Below, one piece after another: positions 20,914 to 30,663 of a DNA stretch of 64,000 bases. How positions within the stretch are numbered: position 1 is the stretch's first letter; every line of letters starts with the position of its first letter. A program made the translations under genes and the position numbers. The stretch comes from Emiliania huxleyi CCMP1516 (lineage: Eukaryota; Haptophyta; Isochrysidales; Noelaerhabdaceae): positions 469,107 to 533,106 of the forward strand of contig NW_005196681.1 in the NCBI RefSeq assembly GCF_000372725.1, read 5' to 3'. The notes beneath the pieces were generated by a model. That model saw only the letters and a program-made list of their open reading frames with translations. It searched no databases and was not told the origin of the DNA.

Positions 20914-22561
20914 ATGCCTGCCGACTCTGCTCGCCCACCTGGTGGCGGCGGCGCCGCCGCCGCTGACGACGGTACTGCGACCGGCGGCAACAGCGGCGCT
21001 GCCAACGTCGTCAACAGCGTCGGCGCAGGCGGCCGGCAGCGACTGCCGGCGGACGAGCAGACGGTGCTGCACGCTTACGCTTCACTGCATGAAGCCAACA
21101 CTGTCGCTCTCGCCGCAGAGCATCTCGGTGGTGCCGATGCGGTGGTGGAGGTGGTGGTGGAGGAGGAGGATGGCGCTGCGGCAGCGCTCCGTGAGGCTGT
21201 GCAGCGGGCTCTCGCCAGCGCCGCAGAGGCAGCCGCTTCAGGTGGCGGCTGCTCCGGCAAAAGCCATGCAGAGGCTTTTGCGGACGCGGCGAGGGCGTGG
21301 CGGGACCTCTCGATGTCCGGGCTCCCGAGGCTGGCAACGGGCGGGCCGGCAGCGCTGGGCTACAGCGGCAGCTGACGCAGCAGCGGGAGCAGGTCAAGCG
21401 CAACCAGCTCAGCCGCAGCATCCTCGGGCTGCCGCACGGCGACACGCGGCGGGAGGCGTGGCTGGCCGTCGACTCGTTCTCGTCCGCGTGGGTGAGCTCA
21501 TGGCCCTCGGCTCAGAACCGGTGCGAGGCGCGCGAGTTCCGCGAGATCTTCTGCACCTACCTCGGCCGGGAGAGCCCAGCCGTGCGCGCGCTCGTGGGCA
21601 AGAGCATCGCCTGCTCCGGCCGCGGCCCTCCTCGAGTCTGCGATGCCTTTGGCGTCCAGCTGGGCTTGGCGACGCTCAACGACCGCGCCCACGGCAACTG
21701 CCACGACGACATCTTCTCACGCGTGATCGGTGATGCGCTGCACGCGGGGCTGCGCGGCAAGGAGGAACCGCGCGAGATCTTCAGCGCCGTCATCCCGCCT
21801 GTCACACTCAACGGCACCGCTGGCACGCGCGGCAAGAACGGCATCGTGCCGGATGGGCGCCTGCACTGCAAGCTGCGCGAGTCCCGCACGGCGCGCTGCA
21901 CGGGCACACGAGGCCAGGCGCATCCGTCTGTCCGGTGGCGCGGCACGACAGTGCAGCGCGGGCCCGAGCAGCCGCCGGCGGAGCACCTCCTCGAGGGCAA
22001 GACCATCCACCGCGGCGGGCCTCACTACATGAGCGCTCGGGCGCGCGACGATGGCCAGGCGGCGCTGTCGCCGACAGGGCGAACCTTGTCCAGCGCGACT
22101 ACGAGGCGCGGGCGGCGGCGCTCGATGCCAAGCCGCACGTGCAGGCATGGAACAACGGCTCGAGGGACGCCGTTTCCTCCGTGCTGCGCTCGTTTGGCAC
22201 CGTGCGCAGCCTCGTTGTCGGGGCCTACGCGGAGGCGTCGGACGACCTGCACCAGCTGTTCGACTGTGTGGTGGAGTCGGCATCCAAGCAGCACTGGAGG
22301 CGGATCGGCGCGCGTAGCGCGAAGGAGGCGCGGTCCTACTTCGCTACGACGCTGCGGCGGGCGTGGGGCGTGCACTTTGCGCGCGAGTTCGCGCGGCACC
22401 GCATCCGACGCGTGGTGTTCGTGGGGGCCCCGCGGCGACAGCCGGGCAGGCCTCTCGCGACGGCCGATGGAGACTGGCCAGCGCTGTCGGCGGGCGAGTT
22501 TGCGGCGCACGCGCTGCGCGTAGGCGGCGCGTGGGCGGGCGGCCCGCCCGGCCGTCGGTGA
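20914..22561 (+). mobile_element. Decayed retroelement-type ORF, region downstream of reverse transcriptase
   Basis: Segments resemble the C-terminal region that follows the reverse transcriptase in many algal and oomycete non-LTR-type elements: SRSILGLPHGDTRREAWLAV, then SAWVSSWP, REFREIFCTYLG, a GxxHDDIFSRVIGDALHAG block, IVPDGRLHCKL, KTIHRGGPHYM, and QRDYEARAAALDAKPH with SFGTVRSLVVGAYAEASDDL. No reverse transcriptase domain is in the window. The reading frame is broken in a few places, so it looks like an old, incomplete copy. A host gene derived from such an element is the alternative. Confidence 0.45.
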
Positions 22562-22964
22562 GCACCGGACGCGAGGGTCGGTCGGCTCTTAACTAGCTGT
22601 ATATAGTCGCGATCTGCCTGCGTGCGTATGAGCTCACTAGCTAGAGCTCACACTAGAGGCCGTCATCGCATTCGCCTTCCTGGGACCCAGCGCTGACTTC
22701 TGACTGTCGTTGCTGTCTCTCCCCCTTCTCGACTGTCTGTGCTTGTGCGTCTTGGGTCCGGAGTTGTGCGTTTATGTGAACTGAGTTGCCGGGAACGGCA
22801 ACTGGGGTCCGTTCTGACTAGTACATGTAACACGTTCTGGCCCTCGCCATTCTGATCATTCCTGGAACACCTCGGACCGACCCAGGTGGCCGGCCGAGTA
22901 AAACCCGGGTATACCCGAGAATTCTCAGGTATACCCGAAAAATACCCGGAGCGCGCGCGTCGCT
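22562..22964. other. Intergenic, no gene seen
   Basis: Contains the first of three copies of CATTCTGATCATTCC (22846) and two close copies of CAGGTATACCCGA-like sequence at 22907-22945. Confidence 0.5.
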
Positions 22965-23408
22965 ATGGCGCCCTATCCCACAGGCACGTGCGCCAACTGC
23001 ACCAACCACGGTGTGCTCAAGTATGCGCGCCGCACCATGTGTACCCGCTATATCGAGCGTGACCGCGTCAACTTCGTCGCCAAGTTCGACGTTGACAACG
23101 GCGCGGCGACGGACCTCTCACTCGAGTCGTCGATGTACGACGGCTCGCCGTCGGCAGAGTACGAGTTGTGGCTGCTGCTCGAGCCTGTTCTGGCGCCGAC
23201 GGAGGCGGCGGCCCTGCCAGCGGCGGCCGGGCGGCGCAATCGTCGCCGTGTGAAGAGGTCGGACCGGCTGGGGCCGGGCGGTGGGCGGTGGGCTGCCCGG
23301 GGGGATGGGCTGTGGCACGGTCCGAGTCGTAGGGCCGGTGCCGCCTGGATGGATGCCGTTCTGATCATTCCTGCGACCTTTGTAGTCTTCCGTCCGAGGT
23401 CGGGCTGA
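22965..23408 (+). CDS. Hypothetical small ORF
   Basis: An open frame of 147 codons beginning MAPYPTGTCANCTNHGVLKY. Two cysteine pairs near the start (CANC, and one C further on) faintly suggest a metal site, but I recognise no family. The second half is Arg/Gly-rich and of low information. It lies between two copies of a short dispersed motif, and may not be a gene. Confidence 0.25.
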   Translation: MAPYPTGTCANCTNHGVLKYARRTMCTRYIERDRVNFVAKFDVDNGAATDLSLESSMYDGSPSAEYELWLLLEPVLAPTEAAALPAAAGRRNRRRVKRSDRLGPGGGRWAARGDGLWHGPSRRAGAAWMDAVLIIPATFVVFRPRSG

Positions 23409-23723
23409 GGGAGGACTGATGAGCCGCGTCACTGTCCCTGACCCTGTGCCTATCTGCTGCTAGTGCCGAGAGAGAGGCTCCGGGTCTCAGCGCCTCAGGC
23501 GGGCCCAGCGGCCGGTGTTCTGAACGTTCTGAGAACGCATTCCCAGCCTTGCCATTCTGATCATTCCCCTTACCTCGGCAACTCAGGCTGTGAATAGGAC
23601 CCCGTGTCTGGCTGTCACTGTGCGATTCGGGCCCGGGGTTGTGCTTTTCTGTGACTAGGAGGTAATTTTCTTCTCAAGAACAAGGCCTGTGAATCCCCGC
23701 AAGTCTCTCCCAACCGCCCAAAG
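23409..23723. other. Intergenic, no gene seen
   Basis: Contains the third CATTCTGATCATTCC copy (23551; the second, with one change, is at 23357). No ORF of note. It is the 3' side of the MFS gene. Confidence 0.5.
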
Positions 23724-25212
23724 TCATCCGTCGTCGTCTCCCGCACTACTCCCAGCAAACGCCGCGAGGGCGGCCGCGCCGACCAGGCTCGCTGCCCCCG
23801 CGACGGCGCACTCGACGCCAAGGCCCGGGCTGGCGTCGGCGACCGTGCCGAGGAGGAAGGGGGCGACAATGTACACCGCATCGCCCACGGCGCGCGGCAG
23901 CGCCAGCGCCGTCGCCTCGGAGCCGGGAGGCGCGAGCTCCTGCCCGACGGCGACGAGGGCGGGGCCCTCCGCCGCCACAGCCACCGACCAGAGCAGGACC
24001 AGGCCGCAAAATCCGAGCCCGCTCGCGGAGGCGCCACCGAACGCCTCCGCCCCCCCCGCGGGCGCGGCGAGGACAGAGGGCACCAGCAGAAGGGCCGCAC
24101 CCGCGCCGGCGGCCGAGGCGGCCGCGGTGGCCCGCGCGCCCGCCCTGTCCGTCAGCCAGCCACCCAGCGGCGCGCCCGCCAGCCCGGCCAGGCCGGCGGC
24201 GGAGAGCAGCGAGCCGGCCGCGACGGCGCCGCCTGGCAAGACAGACGCGGCCAGCACTGGCACCGAGGCCACCTTGGCCGCGAAGCCGAACCTCGCGCCC
24301 GCCTCGCACACGGCCAGCCCCCGCCAGCGAGGGTCCTGCAGCAGCGTCGCCCACGCCTCGCCGCCCTCGCCCGGATCGAGTCGCCTCTCCCTCCCCGGCC
24401 CCTCCTCCGCCGCCGCCACCGTCTCGGGCAGCAGGGAGTAGAGCAGCAGGGTGACCGCCGCCGCAGCAGAGACGCAGAGGAACGCCGCCCTCGGCCCGAA
24501 GCTCTCGACGGCGGCCCCTCCGAGCGGCGCTCCGATGGCGATGCCGAGCGCGCACGTCGCCTGCTGCGCCGCAGCAAGCTCGCCTGACAGCCGGTGCAGT
24601 TCGGGCCGAGGTGAGTGCCAGGAGGGGCCCCAGAGGCGGCCGAGGGCGGGCGGGCAGCTCGCCGCGCAGCGATGGCACGCGCGAGGCGAGGTCCGCGAGG
24701 TAGCCTCGCTCGCCGCACTCGGAGAGGCAGCGGCCGGCGCCGAGGCCGAGCCGGGCGAGCACGAGCGTGCCGAGGCCGTCGGCCGCCGCTGTGCCGAGGT
24801 CGGACACGACGATGCCCGCCATGCCGAGCAGCATCGCCGGCTTGCGAGCGCGGTCGGCGAAGCCGCCCGCGGGCCGAGCGAGCAGCGCCAGCGCGACTGC
24901 TGGGGCCGAGAGGACGACGCCGTTCAGCGCCGCAGAGAGGCCGATGGCCTTGCCGTACAAAGCGATGGTCGGGATGACAGCGCCGACGCCGACAAACAGC
25001 ACGAGCTGCGAGAGCAGCAGCAGCGCGAGCGGCTCGGCGACGGTGGCGCGTGGCAGCTCCAGAATGCTCAGCCGCCGTGCCGACGAGGCCTGCGGAGCGC
25101 ACTGCCGCGACGCAAGGGCGGGAGCGGTCGCGGGCGACGGCAAGCGGATGGCATTGAGTCCAGCCGATGGGGTGGCCAGAGCGAGGGTGGCAAAGGCGCG
25201 CACGGCGCGCAT
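23724..25212 (-). CDS. Major facilitator superfamily transporter
   Basis: Starts at the ATG at 25212. About 75 N-terminal residues rich in Ala, Arg and Ser (MRAVRAFATLALATPSAGLN) look like an organelle-targeting leader. Membrane helices follow (EPLALLLLSQLVLFVGVG, SAPAVALALLARPAGGFADR). The latter carries the MFS motif-A-like GGFADRARKP between helices 2 and 3. A probable GT-AG intron of about 86 bp (near 24674-24589) joins ...YLADLASR to ELAAAQQATCALGIAIGAPL. The C-terminal half (GFAAKVASVPVLAASVLPGG ... PLGGWLTDRAGARATA) repeats the pattern, for about 12 helices in all. The overall shape resembles drug/H+ antiporters; substrate unknown. The leader suggests a plastid-envelope or other organelle membrane, by inference. 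Confidence 0.75.
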
Positions 25213-26791
25213 ATGTGTGTGTACAACGGTCCCCCCAGTAAATCGGGCGAAGCGCAGGGTTCGCACTTTTTGACACGGTGTTGCTTTAATAGACCACTAG
25301 CAGGTTGGCTCGCTAGTCGCTCGCCGGCCCGCGCAGCACGCGCGGGCCTTTTTTGTGGTCGGATGTTGGTCGTCTCGAATTTGATCGTGGGCAGGGCGTG
25401 AGAAAGCTGGACGGCTCGGTCGATGCGAGCCACCAGCTCGTGAGCGACGGGCGCGACGGGTTCCTCGGCGTAGGCTTGGGCGTGGTGAGCAGCGCCGGCG
25501 AGAGAGGGACGGCATGCGGCTCCCAAACGAGCCTTACGGGCTTCATCTGGGCCGCCGAGGCCACCTCCTTGGTCGCGGTGGCGGGCGTGAAGGCGAGGTG
25601 GGCCGAGGCAAGCGCTGAACGTGCCGTGCCGCCTTGCGCCCCTGAGGAGGGACGAGTGTGTGGGGTGCCACGGGGCGGGGGGGAGCGGTGAGAGGAGAGC
25701 GGTGGGCACCCCCACGAGGGGCTGCGCGGACGCCGCCTGCCACCCCACGCACGCCACTGACGCTGTGGGGGCGGCACGATCGAACGCGCTGGTCGGGCGG
25801 GCCGTCTGAGTCGCCCAAGCGGTGCTCTTGCGGCCGGTGGACGCGAGGGTGGCCCAAGAGGGCTCAAAGTACGGAGCCGATACCCGGCCGTCCCGGACGC
25901 CTGGCACGCGGGCCAATGGCCCAGTCGTCCTGTGCATGGCTGGAGCGAAGGAGGGAGAGCTCAGGAGGGCGACGGGGCAGGGAAGGGGGCGATGCGATGC
26001 GGCGAGGTCTAATCGGCGGCGTGGAGAGAGGAGGTGCCAAAAGGCGACTATAAAGAGGCCTCTACGGGTGATATAGTGCGCCATGCCGGCGGGAGAGGTC
26101 TCTCACCGCCCCCCGGGCCGTCTCGAAGGGCCGTGCAGCCCACGCCACGAGGCGCTGCTGGCGGGAGCCTGGAAGGACTTGGCCTCGTTGCACCGCGCCG
26201 CGTTGATTCGCGACCACCGTCGGCCGCGGACGGCGTCGGCGTGGCGGCCGCGGGCGCTCGCGAGACGCGCCGCTCTGCGCTGGTTCGGTTCGTTCGACTC
26301 GTTGTGCCGCCGCACGCCCGGCGGCCGCGGGTCCCAGAAGTGGTTGCGCGGGCCTCTTCCTTTCGGCCGCGGGACGGCGTCGGGCACGTCGTCGGTCGCA
26401 ACAGCGGCGCGGCGAACCGCGGCACGTCGTTGCTGGCGCTGGTGGTTTGAGGTCGGCATCGTCCAGAGCTCGGTCGACGAGTCGAGAGCTTCAGCTGGCC
26501 GAGGTGCCACCTTTTTATTCAATGAACTCGGGGGCACAGGACCACCTTTGTGCTCTTTGTGCGCGAAATGGGAAATATATCTCTTTGATACCCCCCCGCC
26601 TGCTGACATAATAGACCATACCCCCCCGCCTGCTGACAGACCCAGCCTCCCGGAGACCGGGGATGGGTCAGGACCATACCCACCCTTTGGGCCGCGAGTG
26701 TCAATCCCAGCGGCTAGTTTAAGAAGAAAAAAATCGACCCACCGCGGCGCCGTGGACGAGGTAGGACGAGGTAGAGGAGAGCAACGCGACA
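25213..26791. other. Intergenic, no gene recognised
   Basis: Long GC-driven frames occur on both strands but none shows a domain. Two direct copies of TACCCCCCCGCCTGCTGACA lie at 26588 and 26623, about 35 bp apart, shortly upstream of the ankyrin-RING gene. A run of A at 26730 precedes that gene. Confidence 0.4.
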
Positions 26792-27486
26792 ATGGCCGAG
26801 CTCCTGGCAGCGGTCGTGCGGGGCGACGCGACGGCGGTCGACCTCCTGCTGCGGCGCGGCGCGGAGATCGACCGGCAGGACCGCAACGGCCGCACCGCGC
26901 TGCTGGCGGCCGCCGCCGAGGGCCATGAGCCCGTGGTCAACCTGCTGCTCCAGCACGGGGCCGACATCAACCACCAGGACAGCGCCAAGCGGACAGCGCT
27001 GGTCGCCGCGGCGGCGCACGCCACCACTGTGGGGCACGAGATGATTGTGCACGAGCTGCTGTTCCGCCGCGCCACGGTCGACCTCGACACCGCTCTCGGC
27101 GAGACGGCGCTCATGTTTGCCGCCCGCGGGGGCCACGAGCGGCTCGTGGACAAGCTGATCGAGCACGGCGCGGAGGTCGACCGCCAGGCGAAAGATGGAG
27201 CCACCCCGCTCATGTTTGCCGTCTCCGGGGCCCACGCCGCCACCGTGCGCCGGCTGCTGCGTGCGGGCGCCGACATCAAGGCCCGCGACGCGAGCGGCAG
27301 GACGGCGCTCACGCTGGCCAGGGAGGGCGGCCTCAACGAGTGCGTCGACGCCTTCAAGCGCCACGTCGAGGGGCTCGCGGCGAGCAGAGTCGCACTCATG
27401 GGGCGGCGCGAGGCAAGCGGCGCCGCGGCCGTGGCAGGCGCGAGCAGCGATGCGTGGGTCGCGGCGGCGGCGGCGTCGGTGAGGGC

Positions 27487-27518
<32 letters not shown>

Positions 27519-28672
27519 GCGGCGCGGCGGGCGGCGCGGCGGGCGGCGCGGCGGGCGGCGCATTGGAGAGGACGGTGCGGCAGAGCGGGCTGCCCCTAGG
27601 GCTGCCCTCCGCAGAGCCCTTCCCAAAGGCGGTGGCTGCGGCGGCCGAGGAGGGCGACGCACTGCCGGTGCTGGCGTGGCTGGACGCGGGAGGGTGCGTC
27701 AACGCGATGAGCACCGAGGAGGATGTGCGCAAGGGGAGGCCCCGCCGGACGGTGACGGGGTACACACTGCTGATGTTCGCCGCAGCGAGCGGCAGCGAGG
27801 AGCTGGTTGGCGTTCTGCTGGCGCGGGGCGCAGAGCTGGACCGGCAGAACAGCAACGGGCTCACCGCGCTCATGTTTGCCGCCATCAGCAACCACCACGC
27901 CGTCGCGCTCGTCCTGCTGCGGGCGGGCGCGGACTCGGCCATCCGCAACAATAGCAGCCGGGTGACGGGCGGCGAGACGGCGCTGCAACTCGCAAAGAGC
28001 ATCGGCAGCAGCGACTTTGTGCGCGCCTTTGAGGAGCACGGCCGTGCGGAGGAGGAGGCGGCGAAGGACGCCGGCCGCGCCGCGGAGGAGGAGGCGATGC
28101 GGCGCGGCGAGGCGCTGCTGGCGGAGCTCGAGGCGGAGGCGGAGGCGGAGGCGCGCAGCAAGGAGAGCAAGAGGAGCAAGAAGAGGAAGAAGAAGAAGGG
28201 CAAGGGCGAGGCCGTGGGGCCATCGCAGGGCGAGGCGTCGCAGGGCGAGGCGGAAGTCGCAAAAGAGACGGAGGAAGAGGCGGCGGCGGAAGCCGCGGAG
28301 GCGGAGGCCGTCGCCGCGGCGGTGGCGGTGGAGGTGGCGGCGGTGGCGGTGGAGGTGGAGGCGGCAGCGACGAAGGCGGAGGCAGTCGAGGCGGAGGCGG
28401 AGGAGGCGACAGCGGAGTCGGGGCCTGCCGAGCTGCTGCCGCTGCTCGCGGAGATCTCGCTGGCAGACGCCAGCTTCGATACCGGCCGCCCTGTTCCCGA
28501 GTCCACCCTAGGCGGCGAGACCACGTGCATCATATGCTTCACAAACCCAAAGTCGCACGTCGCGGTGCCTTGCGGCCACTTGTGCGCTTGCGGGCCCTGC
28601 TCGGACCGCATGTCGGCCTGCCCGTACTGCCGTGAGCCTGTTGCGTTGTGGGTGCTCACGCGCCCTGTCTAG
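26792..28672 (+). CDS. Ankyrin-repeat RING-finger protein (putative E3 ubiquitin ligase)
   Basis: A single open frame of 626 codons without introns. Residues 1-190 hold five to six ankyrin repeats (for example NGRTALLAAAAEGHEPVVNL, GETALMFAARGGHERLVDKL, GRTALTLAREGG). An Ala/Gly-rich linker follows, then two or three more repeats at about residues 280-410 (GYTLLMFAAASGSEELVGVL, NGLTALMFAAISNHHAVALV). A highly charged Glu/Ala/Lys region comes next. The C-terminus is an IAP-type C3HC4 RING, CIICFTNPKSHVAVPCGH ... CPYC (28528-28632). The architecture matches plant XBAT-like ligases: ankyrins bind a substrate and the RING recruits an E2. The substrate is unknown. Downstream, 28673 abuts a convergent frame on the minus strand. 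Confidence 0.85.
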
Positions 28673-28678
28673 ACAGTT

Positions 28679-29919
28679 TTAGACTGGTACGGCTCGCTCG
28701 ACACAAGTGTGCTGATGTATCTCCTGGTACGTACGGAGGTGCACATTTTTTCGGTTTGATCTCGGTGATCTCGGTCTCGGTGTGCGGTACACATGCCGTG
28801 CAATCTGTCGATGCTGTCCCAAGACCAAGTCCTCCTCCCAACTGGAGAGTGCACTGGATCGATCGCCTTCGAGCCTTATGCTCATGCCTTGTATAGAAAG
28901 GGGGTATTCGCGGTGGCAGTGATATACCTCCGCAAGAGGGTTCACGATGGTGACGCGCATCTTGCCGCGGCCGAGGTCTTCCACCATCGTCTGCTCGGGT
29001 AGCACCTGTGTGCGATTGGCCGAGAGGAGCAGGTGGGGGGGGAGGGGGGCGGTGTGCGAGAGGCAAGGCGGTGGGATGGTGGTGGTGGTGGTGGGGGGGG
29101 GGGGGGGGGCCCCCTCGGGGCCCCCAAAGAAAGGAAAAGGGGTCAATAACGGCCTTTTCCACCATTTTTGTCGGAAGGGGGCCCCAAAGGGGGGGGGGGG
29201 GGGGCTCCAATGGGGGCCGGAAATGGGGGCGGGAAAAGGGGGCGGGGGCGCCCCGGGGGATTTTTTTGGGGGCCAAGTTNNNNNNNNNNNNNNNNNNNNN
29301 NNNNNNNNNNNNNNNNNNNNNNNNNNNNNNNNNNNNNNNNNNNNNNNNNNNNNNNNNNNNNNNNNNNNNNNNNNNNNNNNNNNNNNNNNNNNNNNNNNNN
29401 NNNNNNNNNNNNNNNNNNNNNNNNCGAGGAGTGAGCCTTAGGGGCCGAGGAGTTGCACCACGAAGGGCACTCGACCGTGCAAGCTCCACCGTCCCAAATC
29501 TCCCAAGGAGGGCCTGCGATGTTGCCCGCCTCGCCTTCGTGTAGCCTTCGACGACCGAGTTGCTGTTGTAAGCACTCGCCGCACTGGCGTGGTGGTGGCG
29601 AGGCTGGCGGCGGCGACGGCGGCGGCGGGCTGGGTGGAGGCGGCGACGGCGGGGGCGGCGACGGCAGGGGAGGCGACGGCGGGGGCGGAGAGGGCGGGGG
29701 CGGGAGGGCGGCGGCGGGGAGGGCGGCGGCGGGGAGGGCGGCGGCGGCGACGGCGGCGGCGGCGACGGCGGCGGCGGCGATGGCGGCGGCGGCGATGGCG
29801 GCGGCGGCGATGGCGGCGGCGGGCTGCTCCTCTTTTGTCGTCCACGCCGCCACACGCAGGTCGCAGCTCACGCAGATGTCCATGGCTGCAGTGGCGGGCG
29901 ACGCTACCAACATCAGCAA
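28679..29919 (-). CDS. Pro/Ser-rich secreted-like protein, interrupted by an assembly gap
   Basis: From the ATG at 29919 the frame starts with a short hydrophobic leader and Cys-bearing segment (MLMLVASPATAAMDICVSC). It continues with Ala-rich and then PPPSPPPPSPPP repeats, and a Cys-rich part (QCGECLQQQLGRRRL ... CTVECPSWC) that runs into the N gap at 29424. This is the layout of pherophorin-like, hydroxyproline-rich extracellular glycoproteins. On the far side, a minus-strand frame (EQTMVEDLGRGKMRVTIVN ... EREYPLSIQG-like, stop at 28679) may be its 3' exon, but homopolymer errors near the gap prevent joining them. Treat the two parts as unlinked. Confidence 0.35.
29040..29424. other. Assembly gap and low-quality homopolymer flank
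   Basis: Bases 29280-29424 are N. The preceding 240 bases are full of G, A and C runs of unnatural regularity (GGGGGCCCC, AAAGG, TTTTTTT), which look like a poor-quality read end rather than true sequence. Confidence 0.85.
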
Positions 29920-30048
29920 AGCAGGCGCGCAATGAGCGTGCCAATTAATTGGGTCAGAAGAACAACGCCCTTATTAAGCTCGATCGAACACCCACCGACT
30001 GTGGGGGTGGTCCCTGCTTGTTGTTGTTTTGGTGCCTGTCTGTCTGTT

Positions 30049-30370
30049 GTGAGAGAGATTTTTAGCAATACCAAACAACTCTAACACTCACACGTCATTT
30101 GGGGCCTGGAGCCCCTGCAAAATGATGTTTATGGAGGTGCCCTGTTCACGCGCGCGCGAGACGTGCAGACAGGGTTGCCAGGTGAGAGCGAATGGCGCGG
30201 TTCACGCCTCTCTCTCTCTGGAACGAAGGCTAGCTGACTGACGCTGGAGAACAGGCGCCCGCCCGACGCCTTCTTTGCCATGCCGGCGAAGGCTAGGGCC
30301 CTGTTCACGCGCGCGCGAGACGTGCAGACAGGGTTGCCAGGTGAGAGCGAATGGCGCGGTTCACGCCTCG
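30049..30370 (+). repeat. Dispersed repeat family A, copies 2 and 3
   Basis: 30049-30210 matches 4254-4468 with a deletion in the CCCCTGCAAAAG section. The 71-bp core (CCCTGTTCACGCGCGCGCGA ... GGTTCACGCCTC) then recurs alone at 30298-30370. Copies are almost identical, so the family has been active or homogenised recently. Confidence 0.8.
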
Positions 30371-30439
30371 CACAACAGAGAGAGAGATGCGCTCTGCATG
30401 GTGGGACATAAAAGAAAGCGAGTACTTGGGCGAGTAGGC

Positions 30440-30583
30440 TGTGCGGTCAACGCTGCCGCGCGCGACTTTGCGCGCAAGGCGGCGCAGCTTTTGAGAACGG
30501 CGGTGGGCGAGAAGCCGCCGCCGAACGTCTCGTGGAGCAGCAGGTTGAAGTTGTTGCGCTTGACAAAGATCGCGTCGTGAGAG
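30440..30583 (-). pseudogene. Exon-like fragment of unknown protein
   Basis: On the minus strand one frame reads DAIFVKRNNFNLLLHETFGG then GFSPTAVLKSCAALRAKSR, which looks like real protein rather than GC noise. I find no start, flanking exon or recognisable family. It sits between repeat family A and the next + strand gene. Confidence 0.25.
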
Positions 30584-30663
30584 TGGAGAGGGTAGGTTGT
30601 GTTCTTCCATCACCACGTGTGATCTCTTCAAAAAAGAAAAAGAACCTACGCCGTGAGCTGCCC

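Noticed and set aside
25068-26084. A 338-codon minus-strand frame upstream of the MFS gene
   Set aside because: No domain, no consistent composition, and it overlaps the leader region of the MFS gene in another frame.
28930-29280. Pro-rich frames at the first gap
   Set aside because: They come from homopolymer runs that look like low-quality sequence.
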